Assembly (NCBI GenBank): GCA_020635355.1
Contig: JACJZW010000009.1
Coordinates: 56,763 to 120,762 of the forward strand
Length of the DNA: 64,000 nt
DNA from: Flavobacteriales bacterium
GTDB taxonomy: Bacteria > Bacteroidota > Bacteroidia > NS11-12g > UBA9320
Direction of reading: 5' to 3'
Position numbers and translations under genes: made by a program. Of the stretch, positions 1-8,688 are shown one piece after another. Position 1 is the first letter of the stretch, and each line of letters starts with the position of its first letter. The notes beneath the pieces were generated by a model. The model saw only the letters and a program-made list of their open reading frames with translations, did no database searches and had not been told where the DNA came from.

Positions 1-2312
1 AACGCATTTTCCTCCGAGGTTCGGTATTTATTCACCCCAACCAGCACATAGTCGCCACTGTCAATTTTGGATTGTTTTCGGGCGGCATCCTCTTCAATTC
101 TGCGTTTTGGCAAGCCGGTAGCAATAGCCTTAGCCATGCCTCCCAGTTCTTCCACTTCCTGAATCAGTTCCCATGCCTTAAGGGCAATTTGATCCGTCAG
201 GTACTCCACAAAATAACTACCTGCCCACGGGTCGATTACGTCTGTTAACCCCGTCTCACTCTGTAGATAGATTTGAGTATCCCGAGCTATTCCAGCAGAG
301 TATTCCGTTGGAAGGGCCAGTGCCTCATCCAGTGCATTGGTATGCAAGGACTGCGTTCCGCCCATTGCTGCGGCCTTGGCTTCTATGCACGTTCGTGCAA
401 CGTTGTTGTAGGCATCTTGCTCCGTTAAGCTCCATCCACTGGTTTGGCAGTGCGTTCGGAGCATCATTGACTTGGCATTCTTTGGATCAAATTGGCTCAT
501 GAGTTTCGCCCATAACATCCTGCCGGCCCGCATCTTGGCAATCTCCATGAAGTAATCCATACCGATTCCCCAGAAAAAACTCAAGCGAGGCGCAAAATCA
601 TCTATCGCCAAACCGGATTGAATCCCCGTTCGAACGTATTCGAGCCCATCGGCCAGCGTATACGCCAATTCTACTGCAGCACTCGCTCCAGCTTCCTGCA
701 TGTGGTATCCTGAAATACTGATGGAGTTAAACCTCGGCATTTCGGCAGCGGTATATTTAAAAATATCGCTCACAATACGCATCGAAGCCGCAGGCGGATA
801 GATGTAGGTATTGCGCACCATAAATTCCTTCAGAATGTCGTTTTGAATGGTTCCGGACAACTCGCCTGATGCCACGCCAGACTCCTCAGCCGCGACGATG
901 TAAAATGCCATAATGGGTAAAACGGCGCCGTTCATGGTCATGGAAACCGACATTTTATCCAATGGAATGCCATCGAATAGAATTTTCATGTCCTCCACCG
1001 AATCAATAGCCACTCCGGCCATACCCACATCTCCGGTCACGCGTGGATGATCGGAGTCATACCCCCGATGTGTGGCGAGATCAAATGCCACGGAAAGTCC
1101 TTTTTGACCCGCCGCCAGATTCTTGCGATAAAAGGTGTTGGATTCCTCCGCCGTGCTAAAACCAGCATATTGGCGGATGGTCCACGGGCGTTTGGTATAC
1201 ATGGAACTGTATGGCCCTCGACGAAACGGCACTAAACCCGGCATGGAGGTACGGGCAAGATCTGATCGTTGTTCTATGACCTGTCTTGGAATACGGATGC
1301 CTTCCGCTGAAGTATGGATCGTGTTGTCATCACTAACTTCCACCGACAACAATGCTTCATTCTCCAAATCTTCAAGCAACTGGTTGCTTAGCGCACTTAT
1401 GAGGTAGGATCCATTTGCAGCGTCCCGAACAAAATCAAGATGCGATTCATCGCGAAGGAGATGAGAAATATTTCTCGCCAACCTCAAGTCGTTCAATTCT
1501 TGTGATTTCGACTGTAACCAGATAAGGTCGGCACCACCTATGACGGCCGACATGGCTTCAGTGGTGGACCGAAGCGTATTCCAATGGGCCCGTTCATCGG
1601 CTTCCTCACGGACCGAACACACTACCGTGATGAGGGGTGATTGACCATTGAATACCAGTTCCATGGCTTTTCTGATAGCCCGTATGCGCGCTACTTCGTA
1701 GAAGAAATTAGGGCCTATTTGTAATTCAATATTGATCAGGTCACGAACATTTCCTACCCATAACCGATCAGCTAGAATATCTTTAAGTGCCTGAGCCTTC
1801 TCCACAAAAAAGTTCACCTCTCCACGACCAACGATGTTCGTGTTATTGTTAATGAGGGTAAAACAGTTGTGCTTATTTTGGGCCCCTGCTGCGAAAACAA
1901 AATCCAATGCCGATGGGCGCGGATTCAGATTGAGAATCACCCGTTGACCTGTAAGCTCATTCAAATCCAGGTCGTGAATATCGGCCAATGAATACCATCC
2001 CACCTGAGCAGGCTTATTCTCCACCTGAGCCAGGTTGGTTGATGCAACCAATTTGCAGCCATTCAGGTGTTCATCCACCCAGGCACCCCGCTCATAGCGC
2101 AAGACCAACTCCCAGGAGGCTGGGAAGGTGGCCAATGACCACGTTTGCTTATTGGTCTCCTCGTAGAAATAGGCGGGTTTAACATCCAGTCCATACCAAT
2201 CCTTAAGGAGAGTGTCTGGATGATCTCCTTTCAGTTCCGATTCAAGTTGCTTCAACCATTCGGTTTGATTGTGAGCGCTAAATTCTGAAAAATCAAGACC
2301 CGCTTCTTTCAT
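1..2312 (-). CDS. Methylmalonyl-CoA mutase, fused small- and large-subunit domains (3' part outside window)
   Basis: The ATG is at 2312 and the frame stays open to the window edge, giving about 770 residues with no stop. Residues about 15-345 resemble the non-catalytic small subunit (MutA): TEWLKQLESELKG near the start, GPNFFYEVARIRAIR, then RNISHLLRDESHLDFV. At about residue 360 the catalytic subunit (MutB) barrel begins with PFRRGPYSSMYTKRPW and IRQYAGFSTAEESN, and continues through FDLATHRGYDSDHP and MTMNGAVLP. The sequence stops near the end of that barrel, so the C-terminal B12 domain should lie beyond position 1. The enzyme interconverts methylmalonyl-CoA and succinyl-CoA. In many Bacteroidota the two subunits are separate genes; here I checked the junction (1500-1141) codon by codon and it is one continuous frame. 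The family assignment is very safe; the fusion is read directly from the sequence. Confidence 0.93.
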   Translation of the reverse strand, partial: MKEAGLDFSEFSAHNQTEWLKQLESELKGDHPDTLLKDWYGLDVKPAYFYEETNKQTWSLATFPASWELVLRYERGAWVDEHLNGCKLVASTNLAQVENKPAQVGWYSLADIHDLDLNELTGQRVILNLNPRPSALDFVFAAGAQNKHNCFTLINNNTNIVGRGEVNFFVEKAQALKDILADRLWVGNVRDLINIELQIGPNFFYEVARIRAIRKAMELVFNGQSPLITVVCSVREEADERAHWNTLRSTTEAMSAVIGGADLIWLQSKSQELNDLRLARNISHLLRDESHLDFVRDAANGSYLISALSNQLLEDLENEALLSVEVSDDNTIHTSAEGIRIPRQVIEQRSDLARTSMPGLVPFRRGPYSSMYTKRPWTIRQYAGFSTAEESNTFYRKNLAAGQKGLSVAFDLATHRGYDSDHPRVTGDVGMAGVAIDSVEDMKILFDGIPLDKMSVSMTMNGAVLPIMAFYIVAAEESGVASGELSGTIQNDILKEFMVRNTYIYPPAASMRIVSDIFKYTAAEMPRFNSISISGYHMQEAGASAAVELAYTLADGLEYVRTGIQSGLAIDDFAPRLSFFWGIGMDYFMEIAKMRAGRMLWAKLMSQFDPKNAKSMMLRTHCQTSGWSLTEQDAYNNVARTCIEAKAAAMGGTQSLHTNALDEALALPTEYSAGIARDTQIYLQSETGLTDVIDPWAGSYFVEYLTDQIALKAWELIQEVEELGGMAKAIATGLPKRRIEEDAARKQSKIDSGDYVLVGVNKYRTSEENA

Positions 2313-2396
2313 GGCGCAAATGTACGTTACTGGATGAAAGCACAATTGAGTGGCGGTAAAAGAGCGGCATCGTGATATTTTTGCCAAAAACAGTTC

Positions 2397-3173
2397 ATGG
2401 TGTACACACATATTCTTTACGACGTTTCCGAACACATTGCCACCATCACCATTAACCGGCCAGACAAGCTCAATGCATTGAACGCCGGGTTGTTGAAGGA
2501 AATTCAATCCGCCGTTACAACTGGTAATATGGACGATGATGTATACGGATTTATTTTGACCGGATCGGGTGATAAGGCCTTTGCCGCCGGTGCTGATATC
2601 GCTGAATTTGTGAACTTCAACTATGAACAGGCGTATGATCTATCTGCCGATGGTCATGCCGTAATGAACAGCCTGGAAAACAGCGCAAAACCCATTGTGG
2701 CAGCCGTAAAAGGATTTGCACTTGGAGGCGGTTGTGAATTGGCGATGGCCTGTCATTTTCGGATTGCCGGTAAAAGTGCCCGTTTCGGACAACCAGAAAT
2801 CAATCTGGGCCTCGTACCGGGATATGGCGGGACACAACGGTTGGTTCAACTGATCGGAAGAACAAAGGCCCTGGAACTTCTTTGCAGTGCCCGTATGATG
2901 GGGGCCGATGAGGCCAACGATCTTGGGTTGATCAATCAGTTGGTTGACGATGAGGAGGTGATAACCGCATCCCGTTCGTTCCTGTCCGGCTTATTTTCCA
3001 AATCGCCTCAAGCCATGGCTGGGATTATAGATTCTGTTAATGCCTGTACCGATAAACACCGTGATGGATTTGTTACCGAAATCGAAACATTTGGCAAGTG
3101 TTTTGGGTCGGATGACTTTAAGGAAGGTACCAGTGCCTTTTTAGAAAAACGCAAAGCTCAATTCCGAAAATGA
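2397..3173 (+). CDS. Enoyl-CoA hydratase / crotonase family
   Basis: A 258-residue crotonase-fold enzyme, the usual length for short-chain enoyl-CoA hydratases, which add water across 2-enoyl-CoA in beta-oxidation or related routes. The oxyanion-hole segments are AFAAGADI (residues 61-68) and ALGGGCELA (108-116). Both catalytic glutamates of the hydratase subgroup are present: E114 in GGCELA and E134 in GQPEINLG, followed by PGYGGTQRL. The C-terminal helix carries the usual FLEKRK ending. It is divergent from the methylmalonyl-CoA mutase gene, 84 bp away, which fits acyl-CoA metabolism, but the natural chain length cannot be read from sequence. A TATTTTTG element lies at 2376-2383, 13 bp before the ATG, implying a very short leader. 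Confidence 0.92.
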   Translation: MVYTHILYDVSEHIATITINRPDKLNALNAGLLKEIQSAVTTGNMDDDVYGFILTGSGDKAFAAGADIAEFVNFNYEQAYDLSADGHAVMNSLENSAKPIVAAVKGFALGGGCELAMACHFRIAGKSARFGQPEINLGLVPGYGGTQRLVQLIGRTKALELLCSARMMGADEANDLGLINQLVDDEEVITASRSFLSGLFSKSPQAMAGIIDSVNACTDKHRDGFVTEIETFGKCFGSDDFKEGTSAFLEKRKAQFRK

Positions 3174-3198
3174 GGTTGATGTCAATTTTGGCACCTCA

Positions 3199-3230
3199 TT
3201 TGTATGAATATTCCCGAACATATACCTTTG
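3199..3230 (+). promoter_or_regulatory. Bacteroidota-type promoter for the first DUF1573 gene
   Basis: TTTG at 3199-3202 and TACCTTTG at 3223-3230, separated by 20 bp, match the Bacteroidota -33/-7 consensus (TTTG and TAnnTTTG). Transcription would start near 3236, which rules out the in-frame ATG at 3204 and supports the start at 3258. Confidence 0.65.
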
Positions 3231-3257
3231 ACAATAACAAACGAAATTCGAAAACTT

Positions 3258-3704
3258 ATGAAACGCTCAATTCTTACTCTTCTCATTGCCATAGGATTCG
3301 CGGCTGCCGGCACAGCTCAGGACGCCAAAGTATCTGTAAACAGCGATGGGGGAGCCAAACTCAAGTTCGATAAAACCGAACATGATTTTGGAACAGTAAA
3401 GGAGGGAACTCAAGCAACTGTTACCTTCAAATTTAAGAATGAAGGAACGGAGCCGTTGGTTCTGACTTCCGTTCAGGCCTCATGTGGCTGCACCACTCCA
3501 AAGTGGACTAAAGAGCCTATCGCTCCAGGTGATTACGGTGAAGTAACTGCCATCTACAACTCCAAAAACCGTCCGGGTAACTTTACAAAAACCATCACGG
3601 TTCGTCACAATGGAGAAGGTGGAACAGAATACCTTACCATCCGAGGATTTGTTGAAAAAGCTGAGGAGAAACCAGCTCCTCCGGTTCAAGCCAATCCACA
3701 GTAA
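3258..3704 (+). CDS. DUF1573 secreted protein (copy 1)
   Basis: A 148-residue exported protein. The start at 3258 gives a clean signal peptide (MKRSILTLLIAIGFAAAGTAQ region), and a promoter lies between this ATG and an upstream in-frame ATG at 3204. The mature part holds one DUF1573 immunoglobulin-like domain: the HDFGTVKEGT motif, the FKFKNEG strand, and SCGCTTPKW with the family's Cys-Gly-Cys. The end is proline-rich (KPAPPVQANPQ). The domain is very common in Bacteroidota and its role is unknown. It is followed by a strong terminator and then by a paralogue. Confidence 0.88.
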   Translation: MKRSILTLLIAIGFAAAGTAQDAKVSVNSDGGAKLKFDKTEHDFGTVKEGTQATVTFKFKNEGTEPLVLTSVQASCGCTTPKWTKEPIAPGDYGEVTAIYNSKNRPGNFTKTITVRHNGEGGTEYLTIRGFVEKAEEKPAPPVQANPQ

Positions 3705-3724
3705 TCCGCAAAGATCTTAATGTC

Positions 3725-3755
3725 AAAAGCCCTGACTTCGGTTAGGGCTTTTTTT
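3725..3755 (+). terminator. Rho-independent terminator after DUF1573 copy 1
   Basis: A 12-bp stem (3725-3736 with 3741-3752, one G-U pair) is closed by a C(UUCG)G tetraloop and runs into a T tract to 3755. This separates the two DUF1573 genes into different transcripts. Confidence 0.88.
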
Positions 3756-3792
3756 ATGGCATGAATTTGGACTACCACAGGAAAACATCCTT

Positions 3793-4200
3793 ATGAAAAG
3801 CATCCTTACCCTTGTTCTCCTAAGCCTAGCCACTCTATCCATGGCACAGGATCAAAAGCCAACGGTTACCTTAACACCTTCCGGCGAACCCAAGATCAAA
3901 TTCGACACACTGGAACATCAGTTTGGAACCATCCAGCAAGGAAGCCAGGTGAGGCACGTGTTTAAATTTGTAAACAACGGGTCTGCTCCATTGGTCATTT
4001 CAAATGTTAAAACACCTTGCAGCTGCACGGCTCCCAGTTTCTCCAAAGAACCTGTACAACCGGGTGAGTCTGGAGAGGTGGTGTTACAGTTTAACTCGAC
4101 CGGAAAAAGTGGGCAATTTGTTAAAACCGTCACCGTCCATTACAACAGTGATCAAAGTCCGGAATACATTACCATCAAAGGCAACGTGGTAATGCCCTAA
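3793..4200 (+). CDS. DUF1573 secreted protein (copy 2)
   Basis: A 135-residue paralogue of the gene at 3258-3704. It has a signal peptide (MKSILTLVLLSLATLSMAQ) and one DUF1573 domain with HQFGTIQQGS, FKFVNNGSAPL and PCSCTAPSF in the same order. The intervening terminator means it needs its own promoter; TGAATTTG near 3763 is an imperfect candidate. Its stop overlaps the stop of the convergent PLP-enzyme gene by 4 bp. Function unknown. Confidence 0.87.
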   Translation: MKSILTLVLLSLATLSMAQDQKPTVTLTPSGEPKIKFDTLEHQFGTIQQGSQVRHVFKFVNNGSAPLVISNVKTPCSCTAPSFSKEPVQPGESGEVVLQFNSTGKSGQFVKTVTVHYNSDQSPEYITIKGNVVMP

Positions 4201-5078
4201 TCGGCTTTTAGCCAACGATCTGAGAGGATTCCCGTCATTCCCCCAGAGTGAATAATTAATACATTTTGAGTGGGTTTGATCAACTTCATCGACATCAATT
4301 CCAGTGTTTGACTGATCACCGGACTCATGTAAACCGGGTCAAGCAGAATGCCTGTTTCTGATGCAAATGATCGGGCCAAATCCCGATGGGACTTGTTCCA
4401 TTTCCCAATGCCTGCATCGTCCGGAAAATGCAATCGGACGTCCTCATTGTTCACCAAACTGTTCAGTTTACCAATGTATTCATCGGTCTTTGGAACCACA
4501 CTAATTCCGTGCACCATGGATTGAGCCGGTTTAGATTCCACCACCCCTCGAAAGGTGGTACCCGTACCAACTGCCAACACAATATGGTTGAAAACGTGAT
4601 CCTCCGGAAGTATTTCTGTACACCCCTGAACGCCTTCCCGGTTGGCTCCGCCCATCGGCACAAAATGAAAAGATTCATAACCCAGTGGCGCCAAGGATGA
4701 GGTAGCATCAAACACTCTTCGATCTAAGAAATGAAGCTTCATCCCGTATTCATCGCAGAGGCGTAATACGTAGTTGGACCGAATGGATAGTTCATCTCCG
4801 CGAACCAATCCAACTGACTTCAAGCCTGCGGATGCACAGGCTACGGCCACCGCTAACAGGTGATTGGAGTAAGCACCTCCGTAGGTAACCACTCCATCCT
4901 TTCCTTGTTCCCTGCAGGCGTCCAGGTTGTACCGAAGTTTGCGCCATTTATTCCCCGACACAAACGGATGTATCAGATCATCCCGTTTCATGTTCACCTC
5001 AACACCAAATTCCCCGAATGCCGAAAAGTGCAGCTTCTGAATGGGCGTATTGGCTTGAAACCCAAGGCCCTCACTCAT
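4197..5078 (-). CDS. PLP-dependent ACC deaminase / D-cysteine desulfhydrase family protein
   Basis: A 293-residue fold-type II PLP enzyme. I use the start at 5078 (MSEGLGFQ): a longer frame exists but runs inside the upstream gene, and 5078 gives the common ATGAGTGA overlap with that gene's stop. The PLP lysine should be K44 in SGNKWRKL. The substrate loop reads GGAYSNHL with S71, N72 and H73; SNH is more typical of D-cysteine desulfhydrases than the SNQ of true ACC deaminases. The phosphate-binding glycine cluster VGTGTTF is present. It is the last gene of the receptor-cupin-flavoprotein operon. Family is secure; the substrate (D-cysteine, another D-amino acid, or something else) is not. Confidence 0.85.
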   Translation of the reverse strand: MSEGLGFQANTPIQKLHFSAFGEFGVEVNMKRDDLIHPFVSGNKWRKLRYNLDACREQGKDGVVTYGGAYSNHLLAVAVACASAGLKSVGLVRGDELSIRSNYVLRLCDEYGMKLHFLDRRVFDATSSLAPLGYESFHFVPMGGANREGVQGCTEILPEDHVFNHIVLAVGTGTTFRGVVESKPAQSMVHGISVVPKTDEYIGKLNSLVNNEDVRLHFPDDAGIGKWNKSHRDLARSFASETGILLDPVYMSPVISQTLELMSMKLIKPTQNVLIIHSGGMTGILSDRWLKAD

Positions 5079-5736
5079 AGTAGATGGCAATATCCTCCAG
5101 CTTTTTACGCTGGATGTCCGGCACCATAACACGCTCTGCCGGGTAGCCCACCGGAATGAGTAAGAAGGGCTTTTCATTCTCCGGACGTTTCAAAATTTCG
5201 GAAAGAAAGTTCATGGGACTGGGTGTATGTGTCAGGGATACCAAACCCGCCTGATGAATGGCTGCCAGTAAAAAACCTGCCGCCAATCCTACTGATTCCT
5301 GAACGTAATAATTCTTGCGTTTTTGCCCCTCCTCCAAATCATACACCTTTCTGAACACAATAATCAACCAGGGGGCTATCTCCAAAAATGGTTTATGCCA
5401 ATCCGTTCCAAGAGGTGCCAGATCCTTCTTCCATTCCTCCGACATCCTGCTGTGATAATTCTCATATTCCTCCTCTTCTGCCGCCTTCCGAATGGCTGTT
5501 TTAATCTCCGGATTCCCAACCACACAGAATGTCCAGGGTTGCTTATGTGCTCCGGAGGGCGCCGTACCGGCTGTTCGGATAATGTCATCAATGACATGTC
5601 TGGGGACTGGTTTGTCAGAGAAATCGCGCACTGTTCTACGCGTATTCATTGCCTGATAAAACGTGATGGCCCGCTCGGAAAGCTCCTGCTCCGATCGGGG
5701 GGCAACATGATGCTCAACAAAGGGATATTCTTCCAT
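5071..5736 (-). CDS. Nitroreductase-family flavoprotein resembling iodotyrosine deiodinase
   Basis: A 221-residue FMN protein. The start TRRTVRDFSDKPVP and APSGAHKQPWTF are the flavin-binding segments, and the NYY..ESVGLAAGFLLAA and GYPAERVMVPD regions follow the deiodinase subgroup closely. Most telling, the three residues that clamp the zwitterion of the halotyrosine in vertebrate deiodinase (Glu157, Tyr161, Lys182) have counterparts at the right spacing: E90, Y94 and K115. Bacterial members of this group, including one from the Bacteroidota species Haliscomenobacter hydrossis, dehalogenate tyrosine derivatives. Here it sits 2 bp from the cupin gene and overlaps the PLP enzyme gene. That it acts on halotyrosines is inference from motif matches. 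Confidence 0.83.
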   Translation of the reverse strand: MEEYPFVEHHVAPRSEQELSERAITFYQAMNTRRTVRDFSDKPVPRHVIDDIIRTAGTAPSGAHKQPWTFCVVGNPEIKTAIRKAAEEEEYENYHSRMSEEWKKDLAPLGTDWHKPFLEIAPWLIIVFRKVYDLEEGQKRKNYYVQESVGLAAGFLLAAIHQAGLVSLTHTPSPMNFLSEILKRPENEKPFLLIPVGYPAERVMVPDIQRKKLEDIAIYYE

Positions 5737-5738
5737 GG

Positions 5739-6137
5739 TTAATTAATCCAAATTCGATCAACCCCCAGGAAAATGGGTGCTTGCACCGAGATCACTTTAA
5801 GAGGTTTTCTGGAAGACGTTTTAACCGAATGGACGGTACCTTGAGGAATGATGATGGTATCGCCCTTTTTTATGCGTTGCTTTTTTTCGCCAACTACCAT
5901 TTTCCCCTTCCCCTCGAGCACGAAAACCACTTCGGTGTGTTGTTCGTGTTTGTGGGCCTTCACTTCCTTTTTCACCCAAATGGCAAATACGGATGTTCGT
6001 TCATCTGAATGCATCTTTTTGACGTACACATTGGTATAGGTGGTACTGTCCGGTGTAATGTCCTCATTGTGATGGACCTGTGCCTGAGCCAATGAACTAA
6101 GTGCAATAAGTCCAAGCAGGGCGACGATATTTTTCAT
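5739..6137 (-). CDS. Secreted cupin-domain protein
   Basis: A 132-residue protein with a signal peptide (MKNIVALLGLIALSSLAQAQ) and one small cupin barrel. Cupin motif 1 is HKHEQHTEVVFVLEG with likely metal ligands H62 and H64; motif 2 is GDTIIIPQGTVHSV with H103. The exported location in a TonB-receptor operon suggests binding or turnover of a small molecule in the periplasm, but the ligand is not deducible. It lies between the receptor (12 bp) and the deiodinase-like gene (2 bp). Confidence 0.82.
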   Translation of the reverse strand: MKNIVALLGLIALSSLAQAQVHHNEDITPDSTTYTNVYVKKMHSDERTSVFAIWVKKEVKAHKHEQHTEVVFVLEGKGKMVVGEKKQRIKKGDTIIIPQGTVHSVKTSSRKPLKVISVQAPIFLGVDRIWIN

Positions 6138-6149
6138 AAACTCCTGGTT

Positions 6150-8561
6150 CTAGAAGTCAAACTTATACCAAAAGTTTGGAAGGAATCCGAGTTGATACTC
6201 CTCGGCATAAATCTTATTACCGGGATTCTCCGGATCGTCAAAATAGCTGATGGTCAATATATTCTTGATGTTGAGCACATTGGCCAAATCAATCGCAAAT
6301 TCGTGGGTGGACTTCTTGTTGTTGAATTTCATCCCAATCTTTAAATCCCATCGGTAATAGTTTCGGAATTGAAGGGTATTGCGCAAGGAATCAATAAAAA
6401 TGACCTGTGCTCCATTCCTACTGGTCAGGAGTGAATCAATAGGTGAAAAACGCTTCCCGCCACCCATGGTGAATTTTGTTCCCAGGATCACGGAATTCTT
6501 ATCGTTTTTCCCGAATGGGATCTCATACCCTCCGAGCATGTTGACGATAAAATTTCCATTGAAATCGGTGTTGCGGTCAACTCCATCGCTTCCAACATAC
6601 CGGGAGTTGTAAACTGATGCCGTTCCCATCACATAGTAGTGCTTGCTGAAGAACTTCTCCATGGTAAGCTCCACACCGTAATTGGTTCCAGTACCTGAAT
6701 TTTTGAGCACATCCGGGAAAAATCGGGTGAATCCGGATCCCTGATTGAGTAATGAAAAGGAACTGGACAGTACTTCAACCGGAACGTTGAAAAGTGATTG
6801 GTAATAGGCTTCGGCCCGCATCCGAAAGAACGGATTGAGCATCTTCTCCCACGAGGCTACCACATGATGACTTCGAGTAGGCCCCAGGTCCATATTATGA
6901 TTGCCAAATGTGTGGGTGATGGAATCGGTAAACTGGGTGTAGTACACGTACATCGGTTGGATCTGGCTGTGCATACCATACGCCAGACCAACGGTTGAGT
7001 TATCAGGCGCCTTCCAATTCAGCCCGAATCTGGGTTCAGGGAGGGTTACATTTCCAAACGATGTATTCATGAGGTTTAATCCGGCCGTTGCCGTTAGGGT
7101 TGAGGTAATGCGGTATCGCCAAGAGGCATACGCCCTCAACATATATTCATTCCCCCGATGATTGAGCAACTCAGACCAGGTATAGTTTTGTTCGTTTCTC
7201 AAGCTATCCAGGTAATTGATCTGATAGAGGTCGGCTATGAGACCCGCCTTTAACGTGCTTCTGGCCGAGAACTTTTTATTTATTGAGAAGTGACCGGTTG
7301 TTTTGGTGTGAAGCATCTGAGATCGCGATACCGGCAATAAGGACACCCGTGTCCAATCGGTTGGTTCACGGAAGATTTTATCGTGGTCCGATAAAATCTG
7401 CTGGGCGTTTTGTGCAATTACCGCATTAAACGAGGTGGACTTATTGATGAATCTACGCCAATTCACTCCCACTACACCCATATTCGTCCGGAAGTATTGA
7501 TCGCGGTCTTTCTGTCCGTAAATCTCCTTGGTTGGCGCCAGATCGTCGCTGAATACAATGTCGATCGCACTCAATCCGCCAACACCAAAAACAGACAACC
7601 CGCCTTTCTTGGTTGGGAAATTCAGCCGGAAACTCATATCCTGATATCGCGGCACGGCATCGGTTCCCAAATCGATTCCCAGACTCTGGAAGATTTGGAG
7701 TGTAGCATATCGATACGACACCAGATAGCTCGACTTCTTCTCCTTACTGATGGGCCCCTCGGCCATGATCTCTGTTCCGAACAAACCAAACTGACCACTG
7801 TATTCCGACTTATTGTAGTTCCCATTGCGCATCTTTAGATCGAATACACCAGAGATGCCGTTACTGTATTCAGATGGGAAAGCTCCGGTCATGAAATCCG
7901 AGTTCCCAATCACTTTGTTGTTGAGCATGGATATGGGCCCACCGGTGGAACCAGCCACTGCGAAGTGAGAGGGATTAAAGATATCGACGCCTTCAAACCT
8001 CCAGAGCAAGCCAAGAGGTGAATTTCCACGAACTACAATGTCGTTTCGCTGATCGTCGGTTCCGGCTACACCGGCAAAGTTTTGAGCCATTCGGGCGGGA
8101 TCCTGCCGGCTACCCGGATATCGCTCCGCTTCCTCGGCATCAAAGCTTCGGGCTGAGACGGACACCATTTCATTATGCGTAGCCTCCCGTGCCTTTCCTC
8201 GAACTTCGGCGGCTTTAAGCATATCGGCTGATTCCGACATCTCCACATTCAACTCCACTTCCTTACCACTGGTCACAATGATGTTATCCAAACGAACATC
8301 CTGATACCCGACGTAGAAAAATTCTATTCGTTGTCGGCCAATGGGCACTTCCTTCAACTGATAATAGCCATCCCCATCGCTGGACGTCCCGATGGTTTTA
8401 TCTACACTAACGGCAATGGTGATATTTACACCGGCCAGGGGCTGTTTGCTATCGGAATCTGTTACCCGTCCTTTCACTGTTTGGGTAAGTTGCCCGAAAG
8501 CACTGGTTGTGAAAAGGCACAGAACCGCCATTAAGATCAGGGTAAATCTCCGTTCGTTCAT
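6150..8561 (-). CDS. TonB-dependent receptor with CarboxypepD_reg-like domain
   Basis: An 803-residue outer-membrane protein. After a signal peptide (to about residue 24, ...TTSAFGQ) comes a carboxypeptidase regulatory-like beta-sandwich (about 28-115, VKGRVTDSDSKQPLAGVNI), then the plug (about 130-245, with IVVRGNSPLGLLWRFEGVD and GAFPSEYSNGISGVFD), then a long beta barrel ending in aromatic ...WYKFDF. Such receptors import scarce substrates or act in sensing. It is the first gene of an operon with the cupin, the deiodinase-like enzyme and the PLP enzyme, which may handle what it imports. No SusD partner is adjacent. A TATATTCG element lies 14 bp upstream of its ATG. Confidence 0.9.
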   Translation of the reverse strand: MNERRFTLILMAVLCLFTTSAFGQLTQTVKGRVTDSDSKQPLAGVNITIAVSVDKTIGTSSDGDGYYQLKEVPIGRQRIEFFYVGYQDVRLDNIIVTSGKEVELNVEMSESADMLKAAEVRGKAREATHNEMVSVSARSFDAEEAERYPGSRQDPARMAQNFAGVAGTDDQRNDIVVRGNSPLGLLWRFEGVDIFNPSHFAVAGSTGGPISMLNNKVIGNSDFMTGAFPSEYSNGISGVFDLKMRNGNYNKSEYSGQFGLFGTEIMAEGPISKEKKSSYLVSYRYATLQIFQSLGIDLGTDAVPRYQDMSFRLNFPTKKGGLSVFGVGGLSAIDIVFSDDLAPTKEIYGQKDRDQYFRTNMGVVGVNWRRFINKSTSFNAVIAQNAQQILSDHDKIFREPTDWTRVSLLPVSRSQMLHTKTTGHFSINKKFSARSTLKAGLIADLYQINYLDSLRNEQNYTWSELLNHRGNEYMLRAYASWRYRITSTLTATAGLNLMNTSFGNVTLPEPRFGLNWKAPDNSTVGLAYGMHSQIQPMYVYYTQFTDSITHTFGNHNMDLGPTRSHHVVASWEKMLNPFFRMRAEAYYQSLFNVPVEVLSSSFSLLNQGSGFTRFFPDVLKNSGTGTNYGVELTMEKFFSKHYYVMGTASVYNSRYVGSDGVDRNTDFNGNFIVNMLGGYEIPFGKNDKNSVILGTKFTMGGGKRFSPIDSLLTSRNGAQVIFIDSLRNTLQFRNYYRWDLKIGMKFNNKKSTHEFAIDLANVLNIKNILTISYFDDPENPGNKIYAEEYQLGFLPNFWYKFDF

Positions 8562-8575
8562 AATTTCAGTTTATA

Positions 8576-8583
8576 CGAATATA
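8576..8583 (-). promoter_or_regulatory. Candidate -7 element TATATTCG upstream of the TonB receptor
   Basis: TATATTCG on the minus strand differs from the Bacteroidota TAnnTTTG element by one base and lies just before the receptor ATG. The same octamer precedes the gene at 49383 and ends each dispersed repeat in the right part of the window. Confidence 0.45.
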
Positions 8584-8653
8584 CTTTTTTACCGTTTGGT
8601 GGATTTGAGCCGGAAACACCGCATTTGATGCATTTATTTATGTTGATTTCACA

Positions 8654-8681
8654 TTGAAAATCATGATTCATCATACTTTTG
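8654..8681 (+). promoter_or_regulatory. Promoter of the PorV/PorQ-like gene
   Basis: TTG at 8654-8656 and TACTTTTG (TAnnTTTG) at 8674-8681, 17 bp apart. The ATG at 8689 follows only 7 bp later, so the message would be leaderless or nearly so. Confidence 0.55.
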
Positions 8682-8688
8682 CTGGCTG

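Noticed and set aside
3204..3257. Upstream in-frame ATG giving 18 more residues to the first DUF1573 protein
   Set aside because: The extension hides the signal peptide, and a clear promoter (3199-3230) lies across it.
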